Source of the DNA: Prorocentrum cordatum
Lineage: Eukaryota > Sar > Dinophyceae > Prorocentrales > Prorocentraceae
NCBI GenBank assembly: GCA_963575745.1
Contig: CAUYUJ010007402.1
Span: forward strand, 210,551 to 238,050
Reading direction: 5' to 3'
DNA length: 27,500 bases
The notes beneath the pieces were generated by a model. It saw nothing but the letters and a program-made list of their open reading frames with translations. It searched no databases and had not been told where the DNA came from. Made by a program: the position numbers and the translations under genes. Each line of letters starts with the position of its first letter. The first letter of the stretch is position 1. This document shows, in pieces, positions 1 through 9,558 of this stretch.

Positions 1-480
1 GTGAGAAGGCTCTCGGCGCATCTTTGGTGCGAATGTATTGACTCATCATAGCGCTTAAATCCCGGGAGGGATCTGAGCGCTGGTGCCAAGCCCGGCGGCA
101 AGATAAAGCACGCCGTGCGTTCCTTTTCACAGGTCGTTCCAGCGAGGTCTTGATGCGCAAGTCCTTCAAGAAAGCCATGTTGATGCAAAGGGAAGCAATG
201 ACCCGCTGCATCCTGCACGCTGCCGCGCTGGCGCGCAATCGATGGCTCGGCCGCCGCGCCGTTCCTGAGAACGTTGCTACGCCGAAGGTTTTGAGGCCCA
301 TGGGGCCCCGAAGTGCCACGCGTAACCTCACGGCGCGTTCCATCTCGCCCTTTTCGTTCTGAACAATTACCAGGCGCATGCGCGTCGCGAAGAAATGATT
401 TTTGACGCTCTGGATATTTCCTGCATGGTGAAACACTTCTTGTCAAAGCACGTCTTGGTTTAAGTATATACGGCTTTCAA
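1..480 (-). pseudogene. Reverse transcriptase, N-terminal part (Ty1/copia-like), decayed
   Basis: Read on the minus strand, this is the start of the reverse transcriptase domain of a dinoflagellate Ty1/copia-type polyprotein; the rest lies beyond the window edge. The frame seen over about 375-165 contains EKGEMERAVRLRVALRG, then a TFSGTARRPS block, then ASLCINMAFLKDL, which matches RT motif A (normally D-x3-A-F). The catalytic Asp position reads Cys, so this copy is probably inactive. The frame then shifts. A second frame gives CFILPPG and LPGFKRYDESIH, and the last bases give KDAPRAFS, a block conserved in these RTs. Two in-frame stops (TAA) lie near 460 and 372. It continues directly from the linker upstream (460-933). 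The family call rests on remembered motif order and is strong; function is certainly lost in this copy. Confidence 0.82.
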
Positions 481-933
481 TGCCTTGACTTGGTTCGCCT
501 GAGTGTCTGCCTTCCTGGGCAGCTCGCCCTCCTCGGCGACTGCAGCTCGTTTGGCTGCAGCGGCCACGTAAACTCGCATCGTAGTAGCACGGTCGAAGTC
601 CAGTATATTACGCGGTTGTTCGGATAAGACTATCTTCGGCAATTCTCGCAGTTCTTCTGAAAAGCAGAGTTCTACGCATTGTCCGCGCTCGCCGGCATCT
701 AATCCGCAACTGTCAACTTCGCCCGTGGAACACAATAGGACATAATATGTCCCGGTCGCGTAAATGTCACGCGGGCTACCCCACGCAGGCAAGTGCCCTT
801 GCAGTTCTGCAGCCACTGTGGCCAGCACGCTGTCATCAGAAATCATATGCGCGGGTGCAGTGTAGAGTTCTTCTACGGGGGCTGCCTCTAGCAGTTCCCA
901 TTCGTCTTGTAGACCTGTCGCCCGCACATCCAT
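460..933 (-). pseudogene. Polyprotein linker between integrase and RT
   Basis: A 157-codon open stretch of the host retroelement polyprotein. Its acidic N-terminal half has no motif I can name. Its C-terminal half (LPKIVLSEQPRNILDFD, then MRVYVAAAAKRA, then ANQVKALKAV) is the kind of sequence that runs into the RT fingers in dinoflagellate copia-like proteins. It ends at a TAA, but similarity carries straight on in the same frame (TKTCFDKKCF), so the stop is probably a nonsense mutation and not a true C-terminus. There is no independent start signal. I treat it as an internal piece of a decayed polyprotein. Confidence 0.65.
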
Positions 934-1405
934 AGCGCGCGCCTCGAGGTCCGCATCGGATTCCTCAAAGACTGTGGGAAGTCAGCCGTCTTCTGGGGCC
1001 CCCCTGGCATTGCTGCCTCGCGGTGGCGCGTCTGGCAGTTCATCGAACTTCGCCATGTCTTGATCGAAACCTGCTCAAGGCCTCTGGGCTTCAGGCACCG
1101 GGTGATTCTCGGGCGTGCTGGCCCAGCTATATTTCAATTGTTTGGGCAGCGCCGTCAGCTTCATCATAATGGGGGCCTGGATTCACGTCGTTGTCAATGC
1201 GCCAGCGCACAACTGTCAGCATATGTTACCAGGAGGTAACTCGTGAACGCTCTTGGCTAAACGAACAGAAACACCGTTTTCGATGCGGCAGGAGTTCATG
1301 AAAATATACTGGATATATAAATGCATCATGAGAGATAATCGGCTCGCACCCGCCCTCAGGAGGCAACTACTAGGAGCTTTTCGTCGGACAGCTTAAAATA
1401 GAGGG
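934..1405. other. Degenerate inter-domain stretch, no gene recognised
   Basis: This lies between the RT linker and the foldback element, inside the host retroelement. No frame stays open for more than about 60 codons and I recognise no domain. It is most likely decayed polyprotein linker. Confidence 0.5.
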
Positions 1406-1576
1406 ATGAGAAAACGACCCTACCCTGGGTTACAAGCGCGCGGTCTGCAAACCTCCTGGGAAACCCCAAAGCCTAGAGCCGCCAGGACGCGGCGCATCAC
1501 ACAGGGTTTACCCTGTCAGCCCGCAGGAGTTTCAGCGCACAGCGCCTCGCAAACCAGGGTAGGGGCGTTTTCTTAT
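1406..1576. repeat. 171-bp foldback (MITE-like) element with inverted ends
   Basis: The two ends are inverted copies. The left arm at 1406-1428 (core AAAACGACCCTACCCTGG) and the right arm at 1554-1576 (core CCAGGGTAGGGGCGTTTT) agree at about 21 of 23 positions. Weaker inverted similarity continues inward. The interior also holds a perfect 7-bp palindrome with a TT spacer (ACAGGGT TT ACCCTGT, 1501-1516). It sits inside the integrase-RT linker of the host element. I see no clear target duplication, so the insertion mechanism is unproven. A transposase-dependent MITE or a simple foldback are both possible. Confidence 0.6.
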
Positions 1577-1646
1577 GCCTTTGATAAGAAAGATTAAGCC
1601 CCAATGGGGGGCTGCCATGCCGGAGCGGGTCTCGGACGAAGCCGCA

Positions 1647-2119
1647 CTAAGCGAGATTAAGACGGATTTCGGACCCGGGCAAAATCATAATTTGACCCCC
1701 AGCAAATGCATCCGAATCGTCATCTTTGGAGCACTCCCCTGCATTGGTCGGGGGGCAACCGAATGTCACGGCAGGTCGCCCCGCAAGTAGACTGGCTACG
1801 AAGGCCAGCGCAGTCCGCAAGGCTGCGATGTCCGAAACAATTTCTCGAATGATCAGAGCTTCAATATACAGCGAGTGTCTTGCATCACCACGCTGGACTT
1901 GTGCATCGCAATTCCCAACTGGCACGATAACTTGATACTGTCATAATCGTTCCGCCCGGCCAGGACAAATCCAGTCCAGCCACTCCACCCGTCTGGGACG
2001 ATTGTAATCAACAACATCCCCTTCGTTGTAATACCGCTGACCACTGATGGTCGTCTGGGTCCGCAATGCACGGCGTGTCCTTGCTGTTGCAGTGGCCTGG
2101 GTGGTAGGTCAATTCTCAC
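1647..2119 (-). pseudogene. Post-integrase region of the polyprotein
   Basis: Two overlapping minus-strand frames carry one continuous protein signal. The first (2119-1853) has VPDGWSGWTGFVLAGRND, resembling the WGGW-G-P/V-RN block that follows the copia-type integrase core in dinoflagellates. The second (1925-1647) has GDARHSLYIEALIIREI and LRTALAFVASLLAGRPAVTF. The signal moves between frames around 1930, which implies a frameshift. It follows directly on the integrase core (2120-2830). A GCAGGTCGCCCCGC motif copy at 1771-1784 lies inside it and encodes part of the AGRPA peptide. The role is probably DNA binding or integrase C-terminal function by position; this is inferred. Confidence 0.72.
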
Positions 2120-2830
2120 TCAGCGACAAATATGTCCTCGAGTGTGATCGGATGTCTCCGTCTGCTCTTGATCTAGAACAGGCAGGCAAGGACGCATAGA
2201 TGGCTGTCGGCCAAACAATGCGTTGCATAGTGACACCGCGTTGTAAAAGGTAAACGCGCGGCTGGCAAACAAAGACTCACGCCGTAGTCGGGCGAGCACA
2301 AATGGCATGTCTAACCTATTGAGTCCAGCCTCCACGACGCGAAGCAAGTGTCGCAATCTGCCACTTCAGGCTTCAATGGTGTTACCGTGCTGTCCACGCG
2401 CGCGTATTCTTAGCTCAATGCCGTTTGCCTTGAGGACTGCCTTTGCGGTGTCGTTAATTAGAGCACCCGCTCCGTTAGGGTATAACACGCTGGCAGGTCC
2501 GAATTGCATCCAGCACCGATGATGCGAATCTAGGATGCTGGTCATAGTTTTGCCGGGGATCACGATTCCAGCACCGCATCGAACGCAACGATCGATTATG
2601 TGAAAAATATGATGTTCCTTTCTGTAGGACATTAAATCGCATTCGACTCCACCATTGAATTTGAAAGGTAGTGCTCTCGACGAAATTACAATATGCCCAG
2701 GCTTTTCCCAAGCCCTGCACTCCCGGCATGTATCACATACGCGTTTTATCGTCAAGCTTAGCCTAGCGCCATCCAGACCAGCCTCGGTTAAGATGAGTCA
2801 CGTCTTAGGCTCCTGGGCGTGGAACCATCA
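2120..2830 (-). pseudogene. Retroelement integrase (zinc-binding plus catalytic core), decayed
   Basis: This is the integrase of the host Ty1/copia-like element, which would insert the cDNA. A zinc-binding half-site CDTCREC follows a His-containing lead-in. The core follows: GGVECDLMSY with the first catalytic Asp, HIIDRC, CWMQFGPASVLY, then YPNGAGALINDTAKAVLK, where Asn replaces the Asp I expect, and TIEA with the expected Glu. After an in-frame TGA (about 2363-2365) the same frame continues with LRHLLRVVEAGLNRL and YNALFGRQPSMRPCLPVLD. A second in-frame TGA lies near 2798-2800. Both stops sit where an Arg CGA codon would fit. Integrase upstream of RT is the Ty1/copia order. The Asp change and stops make it inactive. 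Confidence 0.85.
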
Positions 2831-3531
2831 CATATGTAGTTTTCGCAACTCGCGCGTTACCGCGCTTGGGTCAAGGCAACGCAAGTCCCGTAGATTGATC
2901 TGCACGTCAAACCTCGAACAGTCTGGGAACCTTGGACGGGCAGCAGGGTCACCCTGAGGTGGCGGAAGTGGATCACCTCCCCGCCGTCGATCTCGTCAGG
3001 CTACAACCTGTAGCAGTCGTCTGTGGTCGTCCGAGCTGCCGGCGCCACCTGGCTCTGCAGCATGTCTGCCTACTGCGACGTCGTGGCTGCTGGCGCCTGC
3101 AATCCGTCCAGCTCCGATGCCGGGCCTCGGTGCACGTAGCCGCGCAACTGGGTTGGCGGCTAGTGCCTCAGAAGCAGCTGCCGCCGCAAGTGGTGGCGCG
3201 TCGGAAGCAGCTGCCGCCGCAAGTGCCAGGGCTGTCGTTTCAGCAGGGGCTGGAGGCCCCTGCCATGATTTGCTGGCAGCCTCCACGGTTTGGTAAATTT
3301 GCATTTGCGAAATGCAAATAAGTGGCCAGGCTTAGCTTTCCCATAGTTCTTTCGGCAATTTTGACACTCCCAATCGTCATCCTCTTTGTCGCACCACCGA
3401 CTAGGTCTAAGGTTTCTGCTGCGTGATGGGGGGGAGCGCGTTGACATTGCCAGCGCACGCAGGGCGCCCCCATCCTCCTGATGGTGTCTGCGCGATGCGC
3501 CCGCGAAGATGTCAAGGGATCGCCGGGTCAT
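2831..3531 (-). other. Ala-rich and Cys-containing linker, possibly coding
   Basis: This lies between the integrase and the ELCGG ORF. One minus-strand frame (3531-3160) contains DDWECQNCRKNYGKAKPGH followed by FRKCKF. The W-x-C-x2-C start resembles a small zinc ribbon, but the second Cys pair is incomplete. Another frame (3304-2996) is Ala-rich and includes a 22-bp direct repeat, 3171-3192 and 3204-3225, with a 33-bp period (11 codons). I cannot assign a function. It is either polyprotein linker or a captured fragment. Confidence 0.4.
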
Positions 3532-4714
3532 CCAAGTCTAACCCGCGCGCATTCAAGACAAGAACAGGTGGCGCACTAGGAAGATCGTGAGAAAGGATCG
3601 CGGTTACCGCGAACATGTCATGTGCAATTTGAGCTGCCTCAACAAAGATAGATTTCACATTCGGAGTAGATTGCGTTGCCTTGACCAGCGCCCTCCTGCA
3701 AATTGAGGCATGCAGGCGATGGCCAATGAACCATGCGTTGCCAAAGGGTGTCAGTAGTGAACGGTGGTTGGCCACTATTTCAAAATATTCGCGTAGTGAT
3801 ATGCCATGGGGGTCACGAAGGCCTATAGCGCGCTGGTCTATATTGACCTTGCGGGTGGCCTCGCGTTTGGCGAGGTGTGGGAGGTCCTCCTTATGATGTT
3901 CATGCCGCGTGTCGTACTTAACCTCTGCACTGAAGTAAGAGGGTAGCCCAGTAGTTCTGCAATTAGGCTGTAGGATTACTGTCATCACAAAACGCACACA
4001 CAGCATCCGGGATTCCTGGTTTCCGTAGTCAATATAACAACGCTTGTCGAGGCTACCCCCCGAAGGAAAACCTCGGCTGAATGCCACTTGTGGAATCCTC
4101 CCGCTGCCTCCGCATAATTCCAGCATGTCCACCTCGCTGTTTCGTCCGCAACACAAGGTTGCGACTATGGGAAACACATCGGCATGCGCATCCGCGGGCA
4201 ACCCCGCTGGCAGCGCCACGAAGGTCCCCCCATTTTCATCACTGTCGGAGTCCAGAGGAACGTCGGTGTAGCATGCTCCACGTCCAAGGCCCAATAGGTC
4301 CTCGCTGCAGTCGTCGCTGCCGTCTTCGACCTGTTTCGGTATCTTGCGTGGTCTGATGCCAGTTTCTTTATCAGCTTTATGCTTTTCTTGTTGATTCATC
4401 CTTGCATCAGTCAGTAGTGCTGTCTGTTGTTGTTCCTTGGCGGGCATCGTAAGTGTTGGGATTCCCGGAATGGGGAGTCGCGCGCGGTCGCGCTCAATCG
4501 AGGGGGGAAGAAATCGATCGCCACCGACGGTCGTAACCCGCCTTGGGCGCGGTCGCTGCCCCACATTACTGAGCAAGGCTGGGGCCGGAGTAACCCAGTG
4601 CAATCGAGTGCTGATGTTGGTCACTTCACTCGGCAGTGAAGCTATATAGTTGCATCCGATAGGTTGGTCCTGAACCTTGACATCTCGTATTAACGCTGTG
4701 ACACACGGCCCCAT
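3512..4714 (-). pseudogene. Host polyprotein segment with ELCGG domain between protease and integrase
   Basis: A 400-codon minus-strand ORF, the longest clean piece of the pol region. Residues 1-170 are low-conservation and acidic (DSDSDENGG). The conserved block follows: VDMLELCGGSGRIPQVAF, then a GGSLDKRCYIDYG stretch, LQPNCRTTGLPSYFSAEV, and YDTRHEHHKEDLPHLA. I recognise this from dinoflagellate copia-like polyproteins, where it lies between protease and integrase. The ELCGG-type loop is reminiscent of a nucleotide- or SAM-binding Gly-rich loop, but that is inference. The remaining residues continue without a motif I know. The reported start is not supported by any signal; this is a domain of a larger decayed polyprotein. 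Confidence 0.75.
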
Positions 4715-5428
4715 TCAAGGCCATTCTCAAGAAACCGAGCGCGGGGTGCCCATGGAGGGGCACGTGTTCAGCGTCGCTGGGGCCCCAAAGTGCGCGCTTG
4801 CCTGCAGGGCCATCAGATTCTGGATGCGCTGATAGCGTGGCCCCGCCCGCTCGCCAGGCAGTCGCGCATGCAAATGAGCGGGCATTGCCAACCATGGGAG
4901 TTGATAATATCCCGACAGTTGTCTACCCCAGTGTTGTGTACCAGTGGAGCTCATGACCTCTGCGCGTGCTTTACGATCGCACATGCATGGTTTTCAGCTC
5001 AAACTGTTCGTATTTCCTCGATTGCAAGAGAACGAGAATGATATCAATGAGATGAACGACCCTTTCCTCCAGCGGCCGCGCAGCCGGGCCCGCCGCCGCC
5101 CAGGGCGCGCAGCCGGCGCCGGGGAAAAAGAAACAAGCTGCCCCGCGCCCATAGACAAAACCTCCGGCGTCGGCCTGTCCAGGCACACGCGCGCGGCCGT
5201 AGCGCGCGCCTGCCCCCCCCCCCCCCCCTACTCACTTTCGAACGTAGGGTGCGTCCACGTGGCCGCCTGGCTCGGGTCAGTGCCTGGGCTGGAAGCCACG
5301 GAGTCGCCTGGCGTAATCGGCGACGCACTGCTCGAGGTGTAGATATCATCTCTCGGAAGCGCCGCTCAACGCAGCAGGTTGCCCCGCGGTAGCAGACTGC
5401 CCCGCGCGGCCATCCAGCGGCGCCCACT
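4715..5428 (-). other. Host-element linker next to the insertion site
   Basis: This degenerate polyprotein sequence lies just downstream (in sense) of where the second element inserted. At 5433-5353 a minus frame carries AGQ-type peptides encoded by two copies of the miniature hairpin motif (5374-5387 and 5392-5405). A Ser/Thr/Pro-rich frame runs over about 5349-5231. A C16 run is at 5213-5228, which is G16 in the sense strand. No domain is recognised over 5200-4715. Confidence 0.5.
5374..5405 (-). repeat. Two host-type miniature hairpin motifs
   Basis: GCAGGTTGCCCCGC at 5374-5387 and GCAGACTGCCCCGC at 5392-5405 belong to the family described at 19321-19334. This pair sits only about 30 bp from the insertion junction, on the host side. 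That placement fits the family being confined to the host element. Confidence 0.75.
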
Positions 5429-5433
5429 TGGCG
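5429..5433. repeat. Target site duplication, left copy (TGGCG)
   Basis: TGGCG directly abuts the left end of the inserted element and is repeated exactly at 16690-16694 beside its right end. A 5-bp duplication is usual for LTR retrotransposons. A T precedes it here and the LTR ends in T on the other side, so a 6-bp reading is also possible. Confidence 0.8.
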
Positions 5434-5932
5434 AGTCGTTCCTCCGGGAATCGTGGTTGAATGTAAAAGGAACATCGGCCTCGTGATCTTCAATAGTCAA
5501 ACCTGGGGCTTTACTATGCGCGGTCGGAGATCTATTCTGGGGAAGCTCAGGGAGAGAACTACTGGGGAGAGCCAGGGCTTCGGCAGCAATAAAGTCCGTT
5601 AAGCAATATGTGAATACGCGCGCACGCGCCGAGCTGGCCGGCCGAAGGGCGAGGGGAGGCGCGCGCGCGGATACCTTCTCTCCGCTTGACTCGCACAGAT
5701 AGCTGCGGACAGCACTGATGCAGCGGCGGCCTCTTCGAGGCCACCAAAAGTACATAACCCCGCCCTCGTGGGCCCTGAGGAAAGGGTTCGAGAGCGGCGA
5801 CAGTCCTATGCGGACCGCCGCCGAAAAGTATGCATGTATGTGTATATATAAATATATTATACAGTCACAGTAATGCAGCGAAGCGGCGGCGGCAGCGGCA
5901 GAAGAGAGGATGCGGAGAGGAGCATGTTAACT
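5434..5932 (-). repeat. 3' LTR of the inserted element
   Basis: This is the 499-bp copy of the terminal repeat. The ends are AGTCG... and ...GTTAACT on the plus strand, a 3-bp inverted AGT/ACT instead of the common TG/CA. It matches 16138-16689 throughout, including the encoded gag N-terminus (LPELPQNRS, DHEADVPFTFNHDS). Here the likely ATG of the other copy reads CTG. The AT-rich tract at 5828-5867 is short, which explains most of the length difference from the other LTR. GTACATAAC (5750-5758) is a degenerate form of the TATA-like site seen in the 5' LTR. Confidence 0.85.
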
Positions 5933-5938
5933 CCCCCC
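5933..5938 (-). other. Candidate polypurine tract (GGGGGG) before the 3' LTR
   Basis: On the sense strand GGGGGG runs directly into the LTR start AGTTAAC. Position and base content fit the plus-strand primer of LTR retrotransposons. It is short, and upstream it is interrupted by C residues, so the call is tentative. Confidence 0.4.
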
Positions 5939-7303
5939 GCGGCGGGGCGCGTAGAATCGCGTCGACCCACGCTACCGCAGCTCTGTACATGCGCACAACC
6001 CGGAGGGGCCGAAAGAACTCCGAGCCGCTGCGGGGCGATAGATCGAAGCAACCCGACGTACCCCACCTCCGCATAGAGCCGGCCATTCACTTCTAAAAGA
6101 TCTTCCACTTGAGTCGCCAGGGTATGACCTGTTGATGGTTATGCCGCACAATTGACTACCATCTCTTCCTTTGCCAGCAATAGTCAGAATCAAAATAATG
6201 CACATCTTTATGATGATGCTAGTCTGGCTTCGCCTTGCTCTTGCCCTTGCCGTGGCCCACGTCTCTTCCATCAGCCGCAGGCAGCGGCGGGGGAATCAGC
6301 AGCGTATAGACATTTGGACGCAAAAGATCTTCACTATCGGGTGCTAGACGAGGGATTCGATCCAAGGCAGACGTGCTGAAGGTAAATTGCGCAGCCTTGT
6401 CGCTCAACAGCTGGCTTCACGTCTATTCAGATCCATCGTATGGCTGATAGCCCTTGCCCTTGACACTGGAAGTGCCAGTCATAGGAACGGCCTGCCGCAG
6501 GGGCCGCGCCCTTGCCGGAGCCGCGCCCTTGCCGGAGCCGGCGCACGGTCCTGGTCGGACCGACGGCTGGCCAGTGCCCCTGGTCTTGCTCTTGCGCTTG
6601 TTCGCCAGGAGGCGCCAAGGCGGCGCCGCCAGGAGGCGCCGAGGAATAGCGCTCATCAATCTGCTGCCCGGACATTGGCCGACCCACGCATAACGAGGTC
6701 GCGCAGAAGAAGCGGCCGATGACACCGATGACGGTCGGCCATCATTCCTGCGACCGTCGCGGTTTGCCCGCTGGACGCCCACGCATAATGAGAGGCAGGA
6801 GGAATCAAGACAAACAGCGACCCCCCGCTTCGCCAACAGCGCGGGCAAGCTCCATGCAGCGTTGAAAGAACTACACCGGGCATAGAGCAAACGGAGAAAC
6901 ACGGAATGGGATATCAAGCAAAAGCAAATCGAGCTCACAAAGCTGGCAAAAATAGAACGTCGCATTGAGCTGGAATGCACATGCTGTCAAACATCAAATC
7001 AAATTTTACGTTGCCAACGTTGAGGCAATAGCGGTGATCAAATGAATTCCTCAAAACGTTAAGGCAAAGCTGGTGCACGAGACCGTAAGTGGCCAGTGCC
7101 TCTGGCAGCGGCGGCTGGGCCGCTGGCCGGCCCAAGGCCACGCTGAGGGGGTTAGAATGATGGGCGCAGCACGCGGAGTGGGCAGTAGAACCGCCGCGCT
7201 GGCAGCTGTTCCGGGGACGGCTTGGCCGACCCGCGCCGCAGGGGGCGGTGAGACCGCTGGCGCCACGTCGGCATCCGCCCCCTGAACGGCTTGGCCGTCA
7301 GAG
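5939..7303 (-). other. Internal region of inserted element, no recognised domain (part 1)
   Basis: This lies upstream in coordinate, 3' in sense. Several minus-strand frames are open for 60-185 codons (for example 6980-6423 and 7141-6935), but their sequence is low-complexity and Arg/Pro/Ala-rich, or without known motifs. GGCGCC-rich short repeats occur at 6610-6645. Hairpin motifs of the inserted-element family start at 7111. No integrase, RT or RNase H signature is seen. Confidence 0.45.
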
Positions 7304-7577
7304 TCACCCAGTCTGATTCTCGTTCTCACGGGCCACGCGCTGCTGCTTGGCACACCGCAAAAACAAATCCAGCACCACTTGTAAGTTGAAGCTGGGAAAA
7401 CAAATCCGGCCACTGGAAGGGTCGCAACCCAAAGCAAGACGCAACGAACATGTCACGAATTTCGCTGCTATGATGGCGTTGATTGTTTCCACCGAGCGCA
7501 CGAGTGGAAGAAAAACTGCTGCATATTTTGGGGCCTTTTCCTTCCATCAACAAACGCTTGTGCCTTTCAAGGGTCAC
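7304..7577 (-). pseudogene. Possible coding fragment, function unknown
   Basis: Two overlapping minus frames look protein-like and may be joined by a frameshift near 7500. One (7577 side) reads LERHKRLLMEGKGPKICSSF. The other (7501-7304) reads VETINAIIAAKFVTCSLRLA and FNLQVVLDLFLRCAKQQR. Their composition is balanced, unlike the Arg/Pro-rich frames around them. I recognise no family. It could be decayed pol or an exon captured by the element. Confidence 0.3.
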
Positions 7578-7656
7578 TACTGCATGGTGCTCTACTCATT
7601 GCCGCTTCAATCGGTGATCTTGGGGGTCTCGGGTGTTCTCCACGAGTCTTGGGTCT

Positions 7657-8236
7657 TCACAAATCGACGCTGAAAAAAAAAAGGAAACTAGGGAGTTCCC
7701 AGGTTTCTGCCGTGGCCTGTCCATGATATACAAAATCCATCAAAGTGAAGCTGGTGCCGATGTGTCCTGTTAGCTCGGCGCATTGGGTACTCGCCCTCGC
7801 TGATTCACGCCCCGTGCGTGACAGATCCAATACGCGCAAGTCGCTCTCGCTTACACCTTCGGTCAACGCAAACATGTTGCTCACTGATGTATATGCCTTT
7901 GACCGTTACAACGTGCTCTAAAAGAAAATCTTAGAGTGTGCACACAATCATTCGCTTGACGGAGCTTTTCCTGGAACCTTCTGGAAAAGGTGCTGTGCCT
8001 TTCGCATCCTCGGCTTGGCCGGGTGCGGGAGCAGCAGGGAGTTGCTGGCTCCGCGCTAACTGGTTTGACCAGGAGCGCCGGCGGCTTTCCTTTGTATCCA
8101 ACGTAGGGAGAACACCACGTGTAAAACGCTCTGTGAGCTTCCTCTTGACACTATGTCTGGCTTCAAGCTCGGAGGCTGTATTTGCCAGAAGATGAGTCGC
8201 CAGCTGCACAGGGTGAACCAAGAACGGGAGCAGCAT
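7657..8236 (-). pseudogene. Possible coding fragments, function unknown
   Basis: Two minus-strand frames, 8236-7931 and 7884-7657. The first contains HPVQLATHLLANTASELEAR and KRKLTERFTRGVLPTLDTKE. The second contains TEGVSESDLRVLDLSRTG and CAELTGHIGTSFTLMDFV. Both look like ordinary hydrophilic protein, but no family is recognised and no start or stop signals support a gene. Two inserted-element hairpin motifs (8011-8021 and 8060-8072) lie within the first frame. They may be decayed pol or captured gene pieces. Confidence 0.28.
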
Positions 8237-8535
8237 AGCGTCACTCGTTTACGTCTACTGCAACTGATGGCCTGTCTGCCGACTCCCTATTGCACCGCCT
8301 CCAAGCGTAGTTCATTGGTTTGCTCAACGCAACAGCTCTTCTCCGCACCCCCCCCCGCGCTTCAGGGGAAGACCATCAGAAAATAGAGTTCCAACATACC
8401 TGGGGAAATTGCGCAGATACGGCAGCGGCGTCAAAACGATGAGCGCGAGGGAGGTGCGCAAGTATCATAGACCCCCCCCCGCACGAATGATATCGCATAC
8501 CGCTCCACAACGGCATTATTCGTGGGATCTGTGAT

Positions 8536-9558
8536 CTAAGCAAGACCCAATCTGGCAGCTAAGTATATGTCGAGTGCGATTCGGTAATCGGCAAAATAAA
8601 AGTGACTGGGCAAGGTGGCCAGTCTGTCTTTGTCGGCGCGACTGGGCAAGGTAGCCGAGCAGAGCTGCAACGGCATACGAGGCACGCTACGCCGCAGGAT
8701 GGCGGCCGCCGATGTCGAGAAAAGGCTTGCCTCCCCAGCCCTCGCCGACTTGGTCGGTGGGCCCCCCTTGAGCCAGAGGTCCTCGCCGACTGAGTCGGTC
8801 TGGAATCTCGCTGGTGATCCCGGCCTCACATGGCCACAGGCCTGTCGCCCACTAGCACCCCCCCCCCCCCCGGACTGTCATTATTGGACTCGTCCTCGGA
8901 GTCGTGGGACGGCGCGGCCTCGCCTCCTAGTGGAGGCCGGGGTTTTCGTCGCAAAACGGCTTGGCCGATTGCGCGCGAGACCTGGCCCCCGCACCGTCTG
9001 CGACGGCTGGGGCCACAGCAGGCGGGACGGTCACTGAGCGCACTTCGGTCATGGTCTTGTCATACGCTTTCCCCATGGGAAATTGGAGCTCTCGGTCCTC
9101 TGCGGGACCGTCTAAGACGTCATTGTAAACTTCCGGCCAAATACCAAAGGCACGACTTAACTCTCTGGCCCAATCATACCCCCCGCTTTGTGGACACACC
9201 TGGGTACAACCCTGCCATCATCATATGTCCAGTTATGACAACTCTGAACAACGACTCTGGCGGGGCATATAGCGCATATAGGATTCTGAAAGGAGGCGTG
9301 GCGCAGCCAGTCATGCACAAATCGACGTAACAGTCTGGGCCCAGACTGCTTGGCCGCTGAGCCGCCCTCAGGGATCCTCGCATTGTGACAGAGACAAAAC
9401 GCAGTTGTATCCAAAAAAGGGAAACGATTCTTGTCCGCGCCATTTTCCTTCCTGCGCCAGATGAAGAAGGGGAGGAAATGAGGAAACGAACGTTGCCAAC
9501 TCAACCAGGAACAGATAAAGAAACCAGTAAACATTCTCCTCTGTTGCGCCTCATCCAC
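8536..9558 (-). pseudogene. Possible coding fragments, function unknown
   Basis: A patchwork of minus-strand frames: 9558-9157, 9199-8927 and 8829-8536. The middle one has a protein-like stretch (GGYDWARELSRAFGIWPEVY, then EDRELQFPMGKAYDKTMTEV). Upstream, a YVDE at about 9550 superficially resembles the RT YVDD box, but no other RT block accompanies it. C-rich runs (8858-8871) and hairpin motifs (8745-8757, 8786-8798, 8957-8967) interrupt it. This is where pol would be expected, yet nothing identifies an enzyme. Confidence 0.28.
9331..9348. repeat. Perfect 18-bp palindrome
   Basis: CAGTCTGGGCCCAGACTG is its own reverse complement, with no spacer. It lies in the unassigned half of the inserted element. 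A protein-binding or cruciform role is possible but unsupported. Confidence 0.7.

Noticed and set aside
5200-5235. GTGAGTA on minus beside G16, considered as a 5' splice site
   Set aside because: No matching 3' site restores a better reading frame, and dinoflagellate splice sites are too variable to call one here.
5780-5800. GGGTTCGAGA in both LTRs, similar to a tRNA T-loop
   Set aside because: No acceptor stem, anticodon arm or A box could be placed around it.
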